Source: Candidatus Pseudomonas phytovorans (GTDB taxonomy: Bacteria; Pseudomonadota; Gammaproteobacteria; Pseudomonadales; Pseudomonadaceae). From it: 64,000 nucleotides of DNA. The notes under the pieces are model-generated. The model saw only the letters and a list, made by a program, of their open reading frames with translations. It searched no databases and was not told the origin of the DNA. Shown here piece after piece: positions 43,417 through 51,419 of the stretch. Position numbers and translations under genes: made by a program. Where the stretch lies: contig CP119325.1 in the NCBI GenBank assembly GCA_029202525.1, forward strand, positions 4,438,001 to 4,502,000, in the 5' to 3' direction. The number at the start of each line of letters is the position of its first letter. Position 1 is the stretch's first letter.

Positions 43417-44733
43417 TCAGGTACGCAATGGCTTGATTGCCATGCTGGTGTTCGGGGCCACGTCATTACTGTGTTCACTGCTGGCCGGGCGACTGTTCCA
43501 GTGCGGCAGCAGCACCAGCGCCGAGAACAGCGCGCAAGCCGCGAACACAATGAACACCGTGACGCCGTCGAAGTACCCCGGCAGCAACCCACCCAGCACC
43601 GCCCCCACCGAGCCGCAGCCATTGACGAAGCCGGCGGCAGTGGCACCGGCCTTGGCGGTACCGAAGTCGATGGCGGCGGAGCCGCTGATCATTGAGTCCG
43701 GCCCGTACAGGGTCAGGCCCATGACGAACAGCAAGGCCACCACCAGCATCACGTTGCCGGTGTGCATGGCCGCCATGAACCCCGCCAGTGCCACGGTCAG
43801 CAGCACCAGGCTGATGACACAGGCGGGCATGCGCCGGGCGCCGAACAGCTTGTCGGAGGCCAGGCCGATGAGGATCGGGCCGAGTAGCCCGGCCAGCTCG
43901 AAGGCGGTCGGGATGATTGCTGCGCCGACCTTGCCTACCGAGGGCATCTGCTCGAACACGATCACCGGCCCCCACAGCAGAATGGCGTAGCGCGCCGGCT
44001 TCAACAGGAAGTACGCAAGCCCCAGGGTCAGCACCGTGCGGTTGCGCAAAATCTCCCTCAGCGGCGCCCATACACTGCACAGGTTGCCGGCCGGGGCCAT
44101 GCTCTGCGGCTCGGGCTCCACTGCGGGCAGGCCGACATCTTCTGGCTTGTTGCGCTGCAAGCAGAAAAACAGCACGGCCACCAACGCCACCACAGCGGCA
44201 CTGGAGAAAAACGCTGCGTGCCAGGTGCCCACCAGTGTGTAGGCCCACCAGCCGGCGAACGGTGAGGCCACCAGGCCGCCGAAGGCATAGCAGGAACTCC
44301 ACAGGCCCAGTACGCGCCCGCGCTGCGAGGCCGGGAAGAAACTGCCGATGTTCTTGCACAACCCGGCCCAGCCGGTGGACTGCGCCAGGCCCTGCACCAA
44401 CATGCAGGTGGCAAAGATCGGGAAGGTGGCGTAGCTGCCCATCACCACGGCTGCCACTGCAGAAATCAGCAACCCGCCAAGCACCACCACACGCGGGCCG
44501 AAGCGGTCGGCGAGCATGCCCCAGGTGAACTGCCCCACGGCGTAGGCGGCCAGGTAGATGGCGTCGAGGTTGGCCATGGCGGCCTTGTCGAGCATGAAGC
44601 TGGGGTCTTCGGCGATGCCCAGCTTGGCCACCGAGAACGCTTTGCGGGTGAAGTAGAAGGCGGCGTAGGCCAGCCAGGTGATGGCGAAAATCTGTATGCG
44701 CCAGCGTTTGAACGCGGCTAGGGATTGATTCAT
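43417..44733 (-). CDS. MFS transporter, organophosphate:phosphate antiporter (OPA) type
   Basis: A 438-residue transporter of the GlpT/UhpT family. The start region (RWRIQIFAITWLAYAAFYFT, then RKAFSVAK) contains the conserved YxxRK-like segment of OPA carriers, and LADRFGPRVVV is the cytoplasmic loop motif. The ATG at 44733 is chosen because the family begins there; the open frame extends 108 bases further without conservation. It leads an operon with the FAD oxidoreductase. Substrates of this family are phosphorylated organic compounds exchanged for phosphate. A divergent LysR gene lies upstream. Confidence 0.87.
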   Translation of the reverse strand: MNQSLAAFKRWRIQIFAITWLAYAAFYFTRKAFSVAKLGIAEDPSFMLDKAAMANLDAIYLAAYAVGQFTWGMLADRFGPRVVVLGGLLISAVAAVVMGSYATFPIFATCMLVQGLAQSTGWAGLCKNIGSFFPASQRGRVLGLWSSCYAFGGLVASPFAGWWAYTLVGTWHAAFFSSAAVVALVAVLFFCLQRNKPEDVGLPAVEPEPQSMAPAGNLCSVWAPLREILRNRTVLTLGLAYFLLKPARYAILLWGPVIVFEQMPSVGKVGAAIIPTAFELAGLLGPILIGLASDKLFGARRMPACVISLVLLTVALAGFMAAMHTGNVMLVVALLFVMGLTLYGPDSMISGSAAIDFGTAKAGATAAGFVNGCGSVGAVLGGLLPGYFDGVTVFIVFAACALFSALVLLPHWNSRPASSEHSNDVAPNTSMAIKPLRT

Positions 44734-44921
44734 GTAAGTCTGACCTCTTGCTTGAGTGTGCCGGCAGAATGTGAAGAAACGCCTGTCTTGTTCTTGTGTT
44801 ACGCACAGCGATGACGAGGCTGTCATCGGGTCAGGTGGCACCGTGTGGGTGCCATAGCCCTGGCGGCACTTGTGGTGCCAGCGTCGGGCTGAAATGCATG
44901 GAAACAGTTGCAGAAAAATAA

Positions 44922-44936
44922 ATAAAATCGATTTAT
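44922..44936. promoter_or_regulatory. Candidate LysR box between the OPA transporter and LysR genes
   Basis: ATAAAATCGATTTAT is a near-perfect dyad with the core AAATCGATTT (44925-44934) and fits the T-N11-A LysR binding pattern. It sits in an AT-rich part of the 243-base divergent gap, 40 bases from the LysR start. Confidence 0.5.
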
Positions 44937-44976
44937 CGTATTACACACATAAGCTCAGCTTGTTACTGGAGTGGTC

Positions 44977-45846
44977 ATGTCGGTTTCGCACGCACAACTC
45001 AAGGCTTTCCACGCGGTGGCCGTGCACGGCAGCTTTACCCGTGCGGCTGAAAAGCTGTTTCTGACCCAGCCGGCGGTGTCGGACCAGGTACGCAAACTGG
45101 AGGAGCGCTTCGGCGTATTGCTGTTCCATCGCAACAAGCGGTCGGTGCAGCTCACCGACCTTGGCGAGCGCCTGCTGGGCATCAGCCAGCGCCTGTTCGC
45201 CTGCGAGGCCGAAGCCCATGACCTGCTGCAGGACTCGCGCGCGCTGCAAACCGGCAGCCTGGTGCTGGCGGTGGATGCACCGGTGCACGTGTTGCCGCAG
45301 ATTGCCCGCTTCTGCCAGCGCTACCCGGGCATCCAGGTGAAGATCGAGACCGGCAACACCGATGAATCGCTGGCCCGGCTGTTCAGCTACCAGGCCGACC
45401 TGGCCCTGCTGGGCCGGGATGTGGAAGATGAACGCCTGCATTGCCTGCCCCTGCGCCGCGACCCGATGGTGGCGTTCGTTTCGCACCACCACCCGTGGGC
45501 CAGCCGTGGCTCGATCAGCCTGGCCGACCTGGACGACATGCCATTGGTGCTGCGCGAGCCCGGTTCGGTGACGCGGCAGACGCTGGAAGAAGAGATGCAA
45601 CGGGCGGGTTTGCGGATTCGCCCGGCTATACAGGTGGAGGGCCGCGAAGCGGCGCGCGAAGCGGTGGTAGTGGGGATTGGCGTCGGGGTGGTATCGGCGG
45701 CGGAGTTTGGTGCCGATGCGCGGGTGTGTGCGTTACCGATTGTGGATTGTCAGCGGCATTTGACCGAGACCCTGGTGTGCTTGAGGGAGCAACGAACGCG
45801 GCGGGTGGTGGCGACCTTTTTGCAGATGGTCGAGGAAGGTTTGTAA
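44977..45846 (+). CDS. LysR-family regulator, divergent from the OPA transporter
   Basis: A 289-residue LysR regulator. GGAG lies 5 bases before the ATG at 44977; a GTG six bases upstream is in frame but overlaps that site. The helix-turn-helix is SFTRAAEKLFLTQPAVSDQV (about 19-38), followed by an effector domain (LVLAVDAPVHVLPQIARF). The N-terminus resembles regulators placed beside aminoethylphosphonate genes in pseudomonads, from memory. Divergence from the transporter/oxidoreductase operon and the dyad between them make it the likely activator of that operon. Confidence 0.87.
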   Translation: MSVSHAQLKAFHAVAVHGSFTRAAEKLFLTQPAVSDQVRKLEERFGVLLFHRNKRSVQLTDLGERLLGISQRLFACEAEAHDLLQDSRALQTGSLVLAVDAPVHVLPQIARFCQRYPGIQVKIETGNTDESLARLFSYQADLALLGRDVEDERLHCLPLRRDPMVAFVSHHHPWASRGSISLADLDDMPLVLREPGSVTRQTLEEEMQRAGLRIRPAIQVEGREAAREAVVVGIGVGVVSAAEFGADARVCALPIVDCQRHLTETLVCLREQRTRRVVATFLQMVEEGL

Positions 45847-45850
45847 ACCT

Positions 45851-45953
45851 GGGCCGGCCTCTTCGCGGGCACGCCCGCTCCCACAGGAACTGCACATCAT
45901 TGAGAACCTGTGGTGATCCTGTGGGAGCGGGCAAGCCCGCGAAGAGGCCGGTA
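45851..45953. repeat. Inverted REP pair
   Basis: Left arm 45851-45889 and right arm 45918-45953 (GGCCTCTTCGCGGGC family) lie just after the LysR stop. Confidence 0.85.
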
Positions 45954-46002
45954 CAGGTAACCCAACTATGCTGGGATTACCTCAACTCCCGGCACACAAC
46001 CC

Positions 46003-46374
46003 ATGCTTAGCCGCCTGGCCGCCGACACCCTGGTCCTGCTGCACCTGGCGTTCATCCTGCTGGTGCTGTTCGGCGGCCTGCTGGTGCTCAAGTGGCGCCC
46101 CGCCCTGCTCATCCACTTGCCGGCCCTGGCCTGGGGCCTGGCGGTGGAGTCCCTGCACCTGGGCTGCCCGCTCACCGCCTGGGAAAACCGCATGCGCAGC
46201 GCCGCCGGTGACGCGGGCTATCAGGGCGGCTTCGTCGAACACTACATCTGGCCGCTGATCTACCGTGCCGGGCTGACCCCGCAAGTCCAGCTGCTGCTGG
46301 GCAGCATCGTGCTGCTGCTCAACCTCGGCATCTACAGCTACGTGGTCTGGCGCTGGCGCCGCACTAGCGGGTAG
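46003..46374 (+). CDS. DUF2784 small membrane protein
   Basis: A 123-residue protein with about four membrane segments (LVLLHLAFILLVLFGGLLVL, ALLIHLPALAWGLAVE, VQLLLGSIVLLLNLGIYSYV). The motif SLHLGCPLTAWENRMR and EHYIWPLIYRAGL are the signature of the DUF2784 family. The function is unknown. Its 3' end overlaps the convergent tam gene by 11 bases. Confidence 0.85.
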   Translation: MLSRLAADTLVLLHLAFILLVLFGGLLVLKWRPALLIHLPALAWGLAVESLHLGCPLTAWENRMRSAAGDAGYQGGFVEHYIWPLIYRAGLTPQVQLLLGSIVLLLNLGIYSYVVWRWRRTSG

Positions 46375-47140
46375 CGATCACGAACAACCGCGGGAACGGC
46401 AGCAGCACCTTGCCATCGGTCGCCGGCGGGTAATCACGCTGCATGGCCTGCAGGTACATCTGCAGGAAATCGGCCTGCTCCTGCTCATCAAGCCTGGCAA
46501 GATACGGCCGCAACGCCGAGCCCTTGAACCATTCCACCACCGCTTCGGCGCCCCCCATCAACGGGTGATGGTAGGTGGTACGCCACACATCCACCCGGGC
46601 ACACAGCGGGCTGAGCAAGTCGTAGTAGAACGCCGCACCGTGCCGTGGCGGCAACTGGAAGTCGGCGAATTTCGCCGCCCAGGGGCCTTGGCTGGCAATT
46701 TCGCGCAACTGCCGATGGGCCGGCTCGTCGAGGTTGTCCGGGGTTTGCACGGCCAGGCTGGCGCCTTCGCTCAACTGACGCACCAGGTGCGGGTACAGCG
46801 AGGCGTGGTCAGGTACCCATTGCAGCGAGGCATTGGCCAGGATCAGGTCTTGCGGCTCAGGGGCGGACCAGCCGGTAATGTCGGCAATGACCGTGCGCAC
46901 CCGGGGGATGCACAGCCGCTTGCGCTCGCGGGCCTTGTCGATCATGTCCGGGTCGCTGTCCAGTGCCGTCACCTGGGCATCGGGGTAGCGTTGCAGCAAC
47001 ACCTCTGTGGAATTGCCCGGTCCGCAGCCCAGGTCGGTGGCGTGGCGCACCGGGCGTGGCGGAATGGCGGCAAGCAGGTCGCGTACGGCACGGGTACGTT
47101 CGTCTTCAAACAGGGAATACTGGGTGGCGGACCAGGCCAT
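46364..47140 (-). CDS. tam: Trans-aconitate 2-methyltransferase
   Basis: A 258-residue SAM methyltransferase that methylates trans-aconitate, a spontaneous by-product that inhibits aconitase. The start MAWSATQYSLFEDERTRAVR matches the family (E. coli Tam begins with a similar W-x-P/A-x-x-Y motif). Motif I is ATDLGCGPGNSTEVL, followed by VTALDSDPDMI and LILANASLQWVPDH. AAAGGAG lies 6 bases before the ATG at 47140, which settles the start against a longer frame. It overlaps the convergent DUF2784 gene. Confidence 0.9.
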   Translation of the reverse strand: MAWSATQYSLFEDERTRAVRDLLAAIPPRPVRHATDLGCGPGNSTEVLLQRYPDAQVTALDSDPDMIDKARERKRLCIPRVRTVIADITGWSAPEPQDLILANASLQWVPDHASLYPHLVRQLSEGASLAVQTPDNLDEPAHRQLREIASQGPWAAKFADFQLPPRHGAAFYYDLLSPLCARVDVWRTTYHHPLMGGAEAVVEWFKGSALRPYLARLDEQEQADFLQMYLQAMQRDYPPATDGKVLLPFPRLFVIATR

Positions 47141-47246
47141 GGACGGCTCCTTTGGGCGGGCAATGTGTCTAGCATATGCCATCTGTCGGCGATAGGGCCG
47201 GAACTGACCACCTCTGCTGGAAGTCAGTCCCTGTATGCGCATGCCC

Positions 47247-47414
47247 ATGAAGACTTACATCGCCCTCGCCATCCTGGCCCTGATTGTCGCCGCCGCGCTG
47301 CTCGGCTCGCCCTGGATGAACCAGCGCTTCCACATGCCCGCAGAAAAAGCCCAGGCCCAACAACGCGAAACGGCCGGGTCCTCAAGGGAGCCGGCCGTTC
47401 CAAAACGCGAGTAG
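47247..47414 (+). CDS. Small single-helix membrane protein (55 codons)
   Basis: A short gene in the 277-base gap between tam and the permease. The peptide begins MKTYIALAILALIVAAALLG, a clear membrane helix or signal anchor, followed by a charged tail rich in Glu, Gln and Arg. Two earlier in-frame ATGs (47235, 47241) are possible. It ends 3 bases before the convergent permease stop. No family is recognised. Confidence 0.5.
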   Translation: MKTYIALAILALIVAAALLGSPWMNQRFHMPAEKAQAQQRETAGSSREPAVPKRE

Positions 47415-47417
47415 CGC

Positions 47418-48830
47418 TTAGTGCTGTTTGCTGCCAGTGCGGATCTGGTGCACCACACCCATTGCCACCACGACTGCCGCCGCGATACCGGTGGAGATCA
47501 CCAGGATCTGGTAGTCAGGCATGAAGGCCATCGTCACCAATGCAGCCACGATGAACGCGATTGCCAGGTAGGTCAGCCACGGGAACAGCCACATTTTCAG
47601 GCGTATTTCCTTGCCTTCGGCAATCAGCTTGCGGCGCATGCGCAGCTGCGAGAAGGCAATCACCAGGTACACCAGCAGGGCGATCATGCCCGTGGTGTTC
47701 ATCAAGGTATCCAGCACGTCTTTCGGGCGCAGGGTCTCGCTGAAGTTGATCAGCGCACACACCACGGCCACGGCGCACGAGCCCATGATCGCGTACACCG
47801 GTACACCGGTGCCGGCGCGGGTGATTTTGAAGAACGACGGCGCATCGCCACGCTGGGCCAGGGAGAACAGCATGCGCGAGGCGGTGTAGTGGCCCGAGAT
47901 CAGGCAGCTGCTCACCGAGGTCAGCACCACGAAGTTCATCAGCAGCTCGGCATACGGCACGCCCAGCAGTTCCAGGGTACGGCGGTAGGCGCCATAGCCG
48001 GAAACGCCCAGGTGCGGATCGTTCCACGGTACCAGGCAGACGATCAGGAAGATCGAACCGACGTAGAACAGGCACACACGCCATACCACCGAGTTGGTGG
48101 CCTTGACGATCTGCGCAGCCGGGTCTTTGGCCTCGGAAGCAGCGATGGTGACGATTTCGGCGCCCAGGAAGGCGAACATCACCCCGAGCAACGCACCGAT
48201 CACCGTGGTGATGCCATTGGGCATGAAGCCTTCGGCGGTGAGGTGGCTAATGCCACGCACTTCACCGAACTGCCAGACGTTCATCACGGCAGCGGTACAC
48301 ACGATCAGGAAGCAGACGATCGCGATCACCTTGATCAAGGCGAACCAGAACTCGAACTCACCGTAGTGTTTGACGTTGAAGAAGTTGACGGTGATCAGCA
48401 ACAGGGTCGTGGCCAGCACGAACACGTTGACGCTGACATCCGGGAAGAAGCCATGCAGGATCTTGCCTGCCACATAGGCTTCCCAGGCCATGAGGATGAC
48501 CCAGTACCACCAGTACAGCCAGCCGATGGTGAAACCGGCCCAGCGTCCGATGGCGCGGTCGGCGTAGGTAGAGAACGAGCCGGTGTCGGGCGAGGAAGTC
48601 GCCATTTCACCCAGCATGCGCATGATCAGCACCACCAGGATGCCGCCCGCCAGGTAGGCCAGGACAGCGGCCGGGCCGGCGCTGTGGATCACGCTGCCGG
48701 AACCGACGAACAAGGCGCCGCCAATTACCCCGGCGATCGACATCATCGTCAGGTGGCGCGACTTCAGCGAGGCACTGAGCTTGCTCTCGTGCCCGCTTTT
48801 CGCGGTGGTGGTTGTGGATGTTGCGTCCAT
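47418..48830 (-). CDS. Amino acid permease, GabP-like (APC superfamily)
   Basis: A 470-residue transporter with about 12 helices. The consensus amphipathic motif in the N-terminal region is LKSRHLTMMSIAGVIGGALF, followed by GSGSVIHSAGPAAVLAYL, as in the AAT family of amino acid and gamma-aminobutyrate permeases. EMATSSPDTGSFSTYADRAI is also conserved. It is divergent from a MocR-type regulator, with a 325-base gap; MocR regulators often control amino-acid or amine metabolism, which fits. The exact substrate is not determined. Confidence 0.88.
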   Translation of the reverse strand: MDATSTTTTAKSGHESKLSASLKSRHLTMMSIAGVIGGALFVGSGSVIHSAGPAAVLAYLAGGILVVLIMRMLGEMATSSPDTGSFSTYADRAIGRWAGFTIGWLYWWYWVILMAWEAYVAGKILHGFFPDVSVNVFVLATTLLLITVNFFNVKHYGEFEFWFALIKVIAIVCFLIVCTAAVMNVWQFGEVRGISHLTAEGFMPNGITTVIGALLGVMFAFLGAEIVTIAASEAKDPAAQIVKATNSVVWRVCLFYVGSIFLIVCLVPWNDPHLGVSGYGAYRRTLELLGVPYAELLMNFVVLTSVSSCLISGHYTASRMLFSLAQRGDAPSFFKITRAGTGVPVYAIMGSCAVAVVCALINFSETLRPKDVLDTLMNTTGMIALLVYLVIAFSQLRMRRKLIAEGKEIRLKMWLFPWLTYLAIAFIVAALVTMAFMPDYQILVISTGIAAAVVVAMGVVHQIRTGSKQH

Positions 48831-49155
48831 CAGTTGTGTACCCCGTGCTTCTTTTTATCCAAGGAAAACCGTGAAACCCCGATGGCTGGCGATTTCACCT
48901 GTACATCAGTGCTAATGCGGGCAGGATGGTGTGAACAAACACACGCAGGCCCTCCATGGCGGCCTGCTGACGCGCCCCAGGGCGACTGCCTGAAGCGAAC
49001 TGAACATGCTTTATGTGGCGATATCCGACACCTAATGTAAAAATGTCCGACGCAGAGAGCCATGCACAGTGGCATGAATCTCGCACTGCACTGTACAGGT
49101 CGCCCTTGCAGTACACCCTGCAAACGCCAGGCGATACGCACCCTGAAGGCCCCGA
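48831..49155. promoter_or_regulatory. Divergent promoter region of permease and MocR regulator
   Basis: This 325-base gap has no gene. CCTGTACATCAGTGC at 48898-48912 reappears inverted, with a two-base insertion, as GCACTGCACTGTACAGG at 49083-49099. The paired sites could be bound by the MocR regulator encoded next door. Confidence 0.4.
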
Positions 49156-50583
49156 ATGTTCCAATTACATCCAGACTCTTCGACCCCGTTGGTGAACCAG
49201 ATCATCGACGGGTTGCGCGAGGCGATTGACAACCAGACCCTTAAGCCAGGCGCCAAGGTCCCGTCGATCCGCGCCTTTGCCGCGAGCTATTCGGTGAGTA
49301 CCTTCACCGTGGTCGAGGCCTACGACCGCCTGGTCGCCCAGGGCTTGCTGGTGAGCCGGGGCAACGCGGGGTTCTTCGTCAACCGGGCAGCGGGCGAACT
49401 GCTGGAAAAGCACAATGCCGAGGCTGACACCACCCGACCAACGTTCAACTCCGAGTGGTACCTGCAGCAGATCTTCGAGATCCGTCAGTTGCCCTACAAA
49501 CCGGGATGCGGCTGGCTGCCCAACGACTGGATGTACGAAGAGGGCCTGCGCCGAGGGCTGCGCCAGGTAGCGGGCAGCCCGCTGGAATTATCCGGCTATG
49601 GCGACCCCATGGGCCTGATGGAGCTGCGCGCGTTGACCGCACAGAACCTGCAGCAGGAACTGTCGATCGTCGCCAACCCGGCGCAATTGATGCTCACCCA
49701 CGGTGCCAGCCAGGCTCTGGACCTGGCCGCCCGTACACTGGTGCGCCCGGGCGATGTGGTGCTGGTGGATGACCCCGGCTACCCCAACCTGATGAGCATC
49801 CTGCGCACCCAGGGCGCGACCTTGGTCGGCGTGCCACGTACACCGGCCGGTTACGACCTGAACCAGCTGGAGCAGCTGCTCGTCCATCACCGCCCGACGG
49901 CGTTCTTCACCCAGCCGCACCTGCACAGCCCGACCTGCTCACGCACCCCGCTGCCGCAATTGCACCGTTTGCTGCAACTGGCCAGCCAGCACGGCTTCCG
50001 CCTGGTGGAGAACAACCTGTACGCCGACATGGTCGCCGAACCGCAGCCATGCCTGGCCAGCCTGGACCACCTGCAGCAGGTGGTGTACGTGGGCAGTTAC
50101 TCGAAGAGCATTTCGCCCAACGTGCGGGCGGGCTACATGCTGGCCAACCCCGAGCTGATGCAAAAGCTGCTGCACCTGAAAATGCGCTCGGGCCTGACCA
50201 CTTCGCAGGTCATGGAGCGGGTCGTATATGCCGCGATCATCGACGGCCGCTGGCGCAAACACCTCAAGCGCCTGCGCCAGCGGCTGGCAGACGCGCATCA
50301 GGAAGTTGGCCGACATCTGCATCGATTGGGTTTCGAACTGTTCACCGAATCGGATGAAGGCATGTACATCTGGACCCGCCACCCGGCCATTCCGGACAGC
50401 GCAGCGTTGCTGGATGATGCGCTGGAGAAAGGCATCATGCTCGGGCCTGGGCAGTTGTTCATGGTCGACGCCAAGGCGACCGGATGGATGCGGTTCAATG
50501 TGGCGTTCAGTACCGATCCGGCGATGTGGGAGTTGCTGGAGAAGGTGTTTGTGAAGCATGTGCGACGGGGTGGGATGCAGTAG
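49156..50583 (+). CDS. MocR-family regulator (GntR helix-turn-helix fused to aminotransferase-like domain)
   Basis: A 475-residue regulator. The N-terminal GntR winged helix is at about 10-75 (PLVNQIIDGLREAI, VPSIRAFAASYSVSTFTVVE). The rest is a fold-type I aminotransferase domain (HGASQALDLAARTLV, VVLVDDPGYPN) with the PLP lysine in YVGSYSKSISPNVRAGY. Such proteins sense PLP adducts of amino acids or amines and control neighbouring transport or metabolic genes. It diverges from the GabP-like permease. It ends 95 bases before the two-component system. Confidence 0.9.
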   Translation: MFQLHPDSSTPLVNQIIDGLREAIDNQTLKPGAKVPSIRAFAASYSVSTFTVVEAYDRLVAQGLLVSRGNAGFFVNRAAGELLEKHNAEADTTRPTFNSEWYLQQIFEIRQLPYKPGCGWLPNDWMYEEGLRRGLRQVAGSPLELSGYGDPMGLMELRALTAQNLQQELSIVANPAQLMLTHGASQALDLAARTLVRPGDVVLVDDPGYPNLMSILRTQGATLVGVPRTPAGYDLNQLEQLLVHHRPTAFFTQPHLHSPTCSRTPLPQLHRLLQLASQHGFRLVENNLYADMVAEPQPCLASLDHLQQVVYVGSYSKSISPNVRAGYMLANPELMQKLLHLKMRSGLTTSQVMERVVYAAIIDGRWRKHLKRLRQRLADAHQEVGRHLHRLGFELFTESDEGMYIWTRHPAIPDSAALLDDALEKGIMLGPGQLFMVDAKATGWMRFNVAFSTDPAMWELLEKVFVKHVRRGGMQ

Positions 50584-50613
50584 GCGGCGAGCGCGCGTTC
50601 CAACAAAAGATAC

Positions 50614-50631
50614 AAATGATAATGACTCGTA
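50614..50631 (+). promoter_or_regulatory. Candidate Fur box upstream of the two-component system
   Basis: AAATGATAATGACTCGTA contains ATGATAATGA, close to the Fur consensus repeats. It lies 47 bases upstream of the chosen response regulator start. Confidence 0.5.
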
Positions 50632-50678
50632 GTAATATCCTGCGCTTCAACCTCAGCCTCCCCCACAGCGCACTGCCA

Positions 50679-51419
50679 ATGACCACTCAAGCCCCCGCCC
50701 CCCGCGTGCTGGTGGTCGATGACCACCGCAAGATCCGTGAGCCTTTGGCCACCTACCTGCGTAGGCACCATTTTGAGGTGCGCAGCGCTGAGGATGCGGG
50801 GGGCATGTGGCAGTTGCTCAAGCAACAGGCTTTCGATGTGGTGGTACTGGATGTGATGCTGCCCGACGGTGATGGCTTCGACCTGTGCCAGCAACTGCAC
50901 CGGCGCTGCAACTTGCCGGTGATCCTGCTGACCGCCCGTGACACTACCGCCGACCGTATTCGCGGTCTGGACCTGGGTGCCGACGACTACCTGACCAAGC
51001 CTTTCGAGCCCCGTGAACTTGTTGCCCGTTTGAACAGCGTGTTACGCCGGCACCAGGCAACCCAGGCACGACTGCAGGCAAGTACCGTCGTGGACAAACC
51101 CCAGCGCTACCGATTTGCTGGCTGGCAGTTCTGCAGCAGCAGCGCGACCCTGAGCCGCGACAACATGCCCCCCGTGCAGTTGAGCACAGCAGAAAGCCGG
51201 CTGTTGCAGGTAATGCTGGCCCACCCTCACAGCCCTCTGACCCGTGAACGCCTGGTGGACCTGACCGCCGCTCACGACAGCGACATCAGTGACCGTGCCA
51301 TCGACCGCCAGGTCAGCCGCCTGCGCCGCAAGCTGGCCTACGACCCACAAGCACCCGAACTGCTGCGTACCCTGTGGGGCAGCGGTTACGTGCTGGCTAC
51401 CGATGTCGTGCATGACTAG
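50679..51419 (+). CDS. OmpR-family response regulator (PfeR/PirR-like)
   Basis: A 246-residue response regulator. The receiver domain (about 8-120) has the acidic pocket VVDD, the phosphorylation Asp in VVVLDVMLPDGDGFD and the conserved Lys in LTKPFEP. The C-terminal winged helix (about 145-240) shows SRLLQVMLAHPHSPLTRERL and RAIDRQVSRLRRKL. The ATG at 50679 is preferred; in-frame ATGs at 50616 and 50622 are inside the Fur-like box. It overlaps the histidine kinase start by 8 bases. The convergent catecholate receptor suggests a PfeRS-PfeA-like circuit. Confidence 0.9.
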   Translation: MTTQAPAPRVLVVDDHRKIREPLATYLRRHHFEVRSAEDAGGMWQLLKQQAFDVVVLDVMLPDGDGFDLCQQLHRRCNLPVILLTARDTTADRIRGLDLGADDYLTKPFEPRELVARLNSVLRRHQATQARLQASTVVDKPQRYRFAGWQFCSSSATLSRDNMPPVQLSTAESRLLQVMLAHPHSPLTRERLVDLTAAHDSDISDRAIDRQVSRLRRKLAYDPQAPELLRTLWGSGYVLATDVVHD

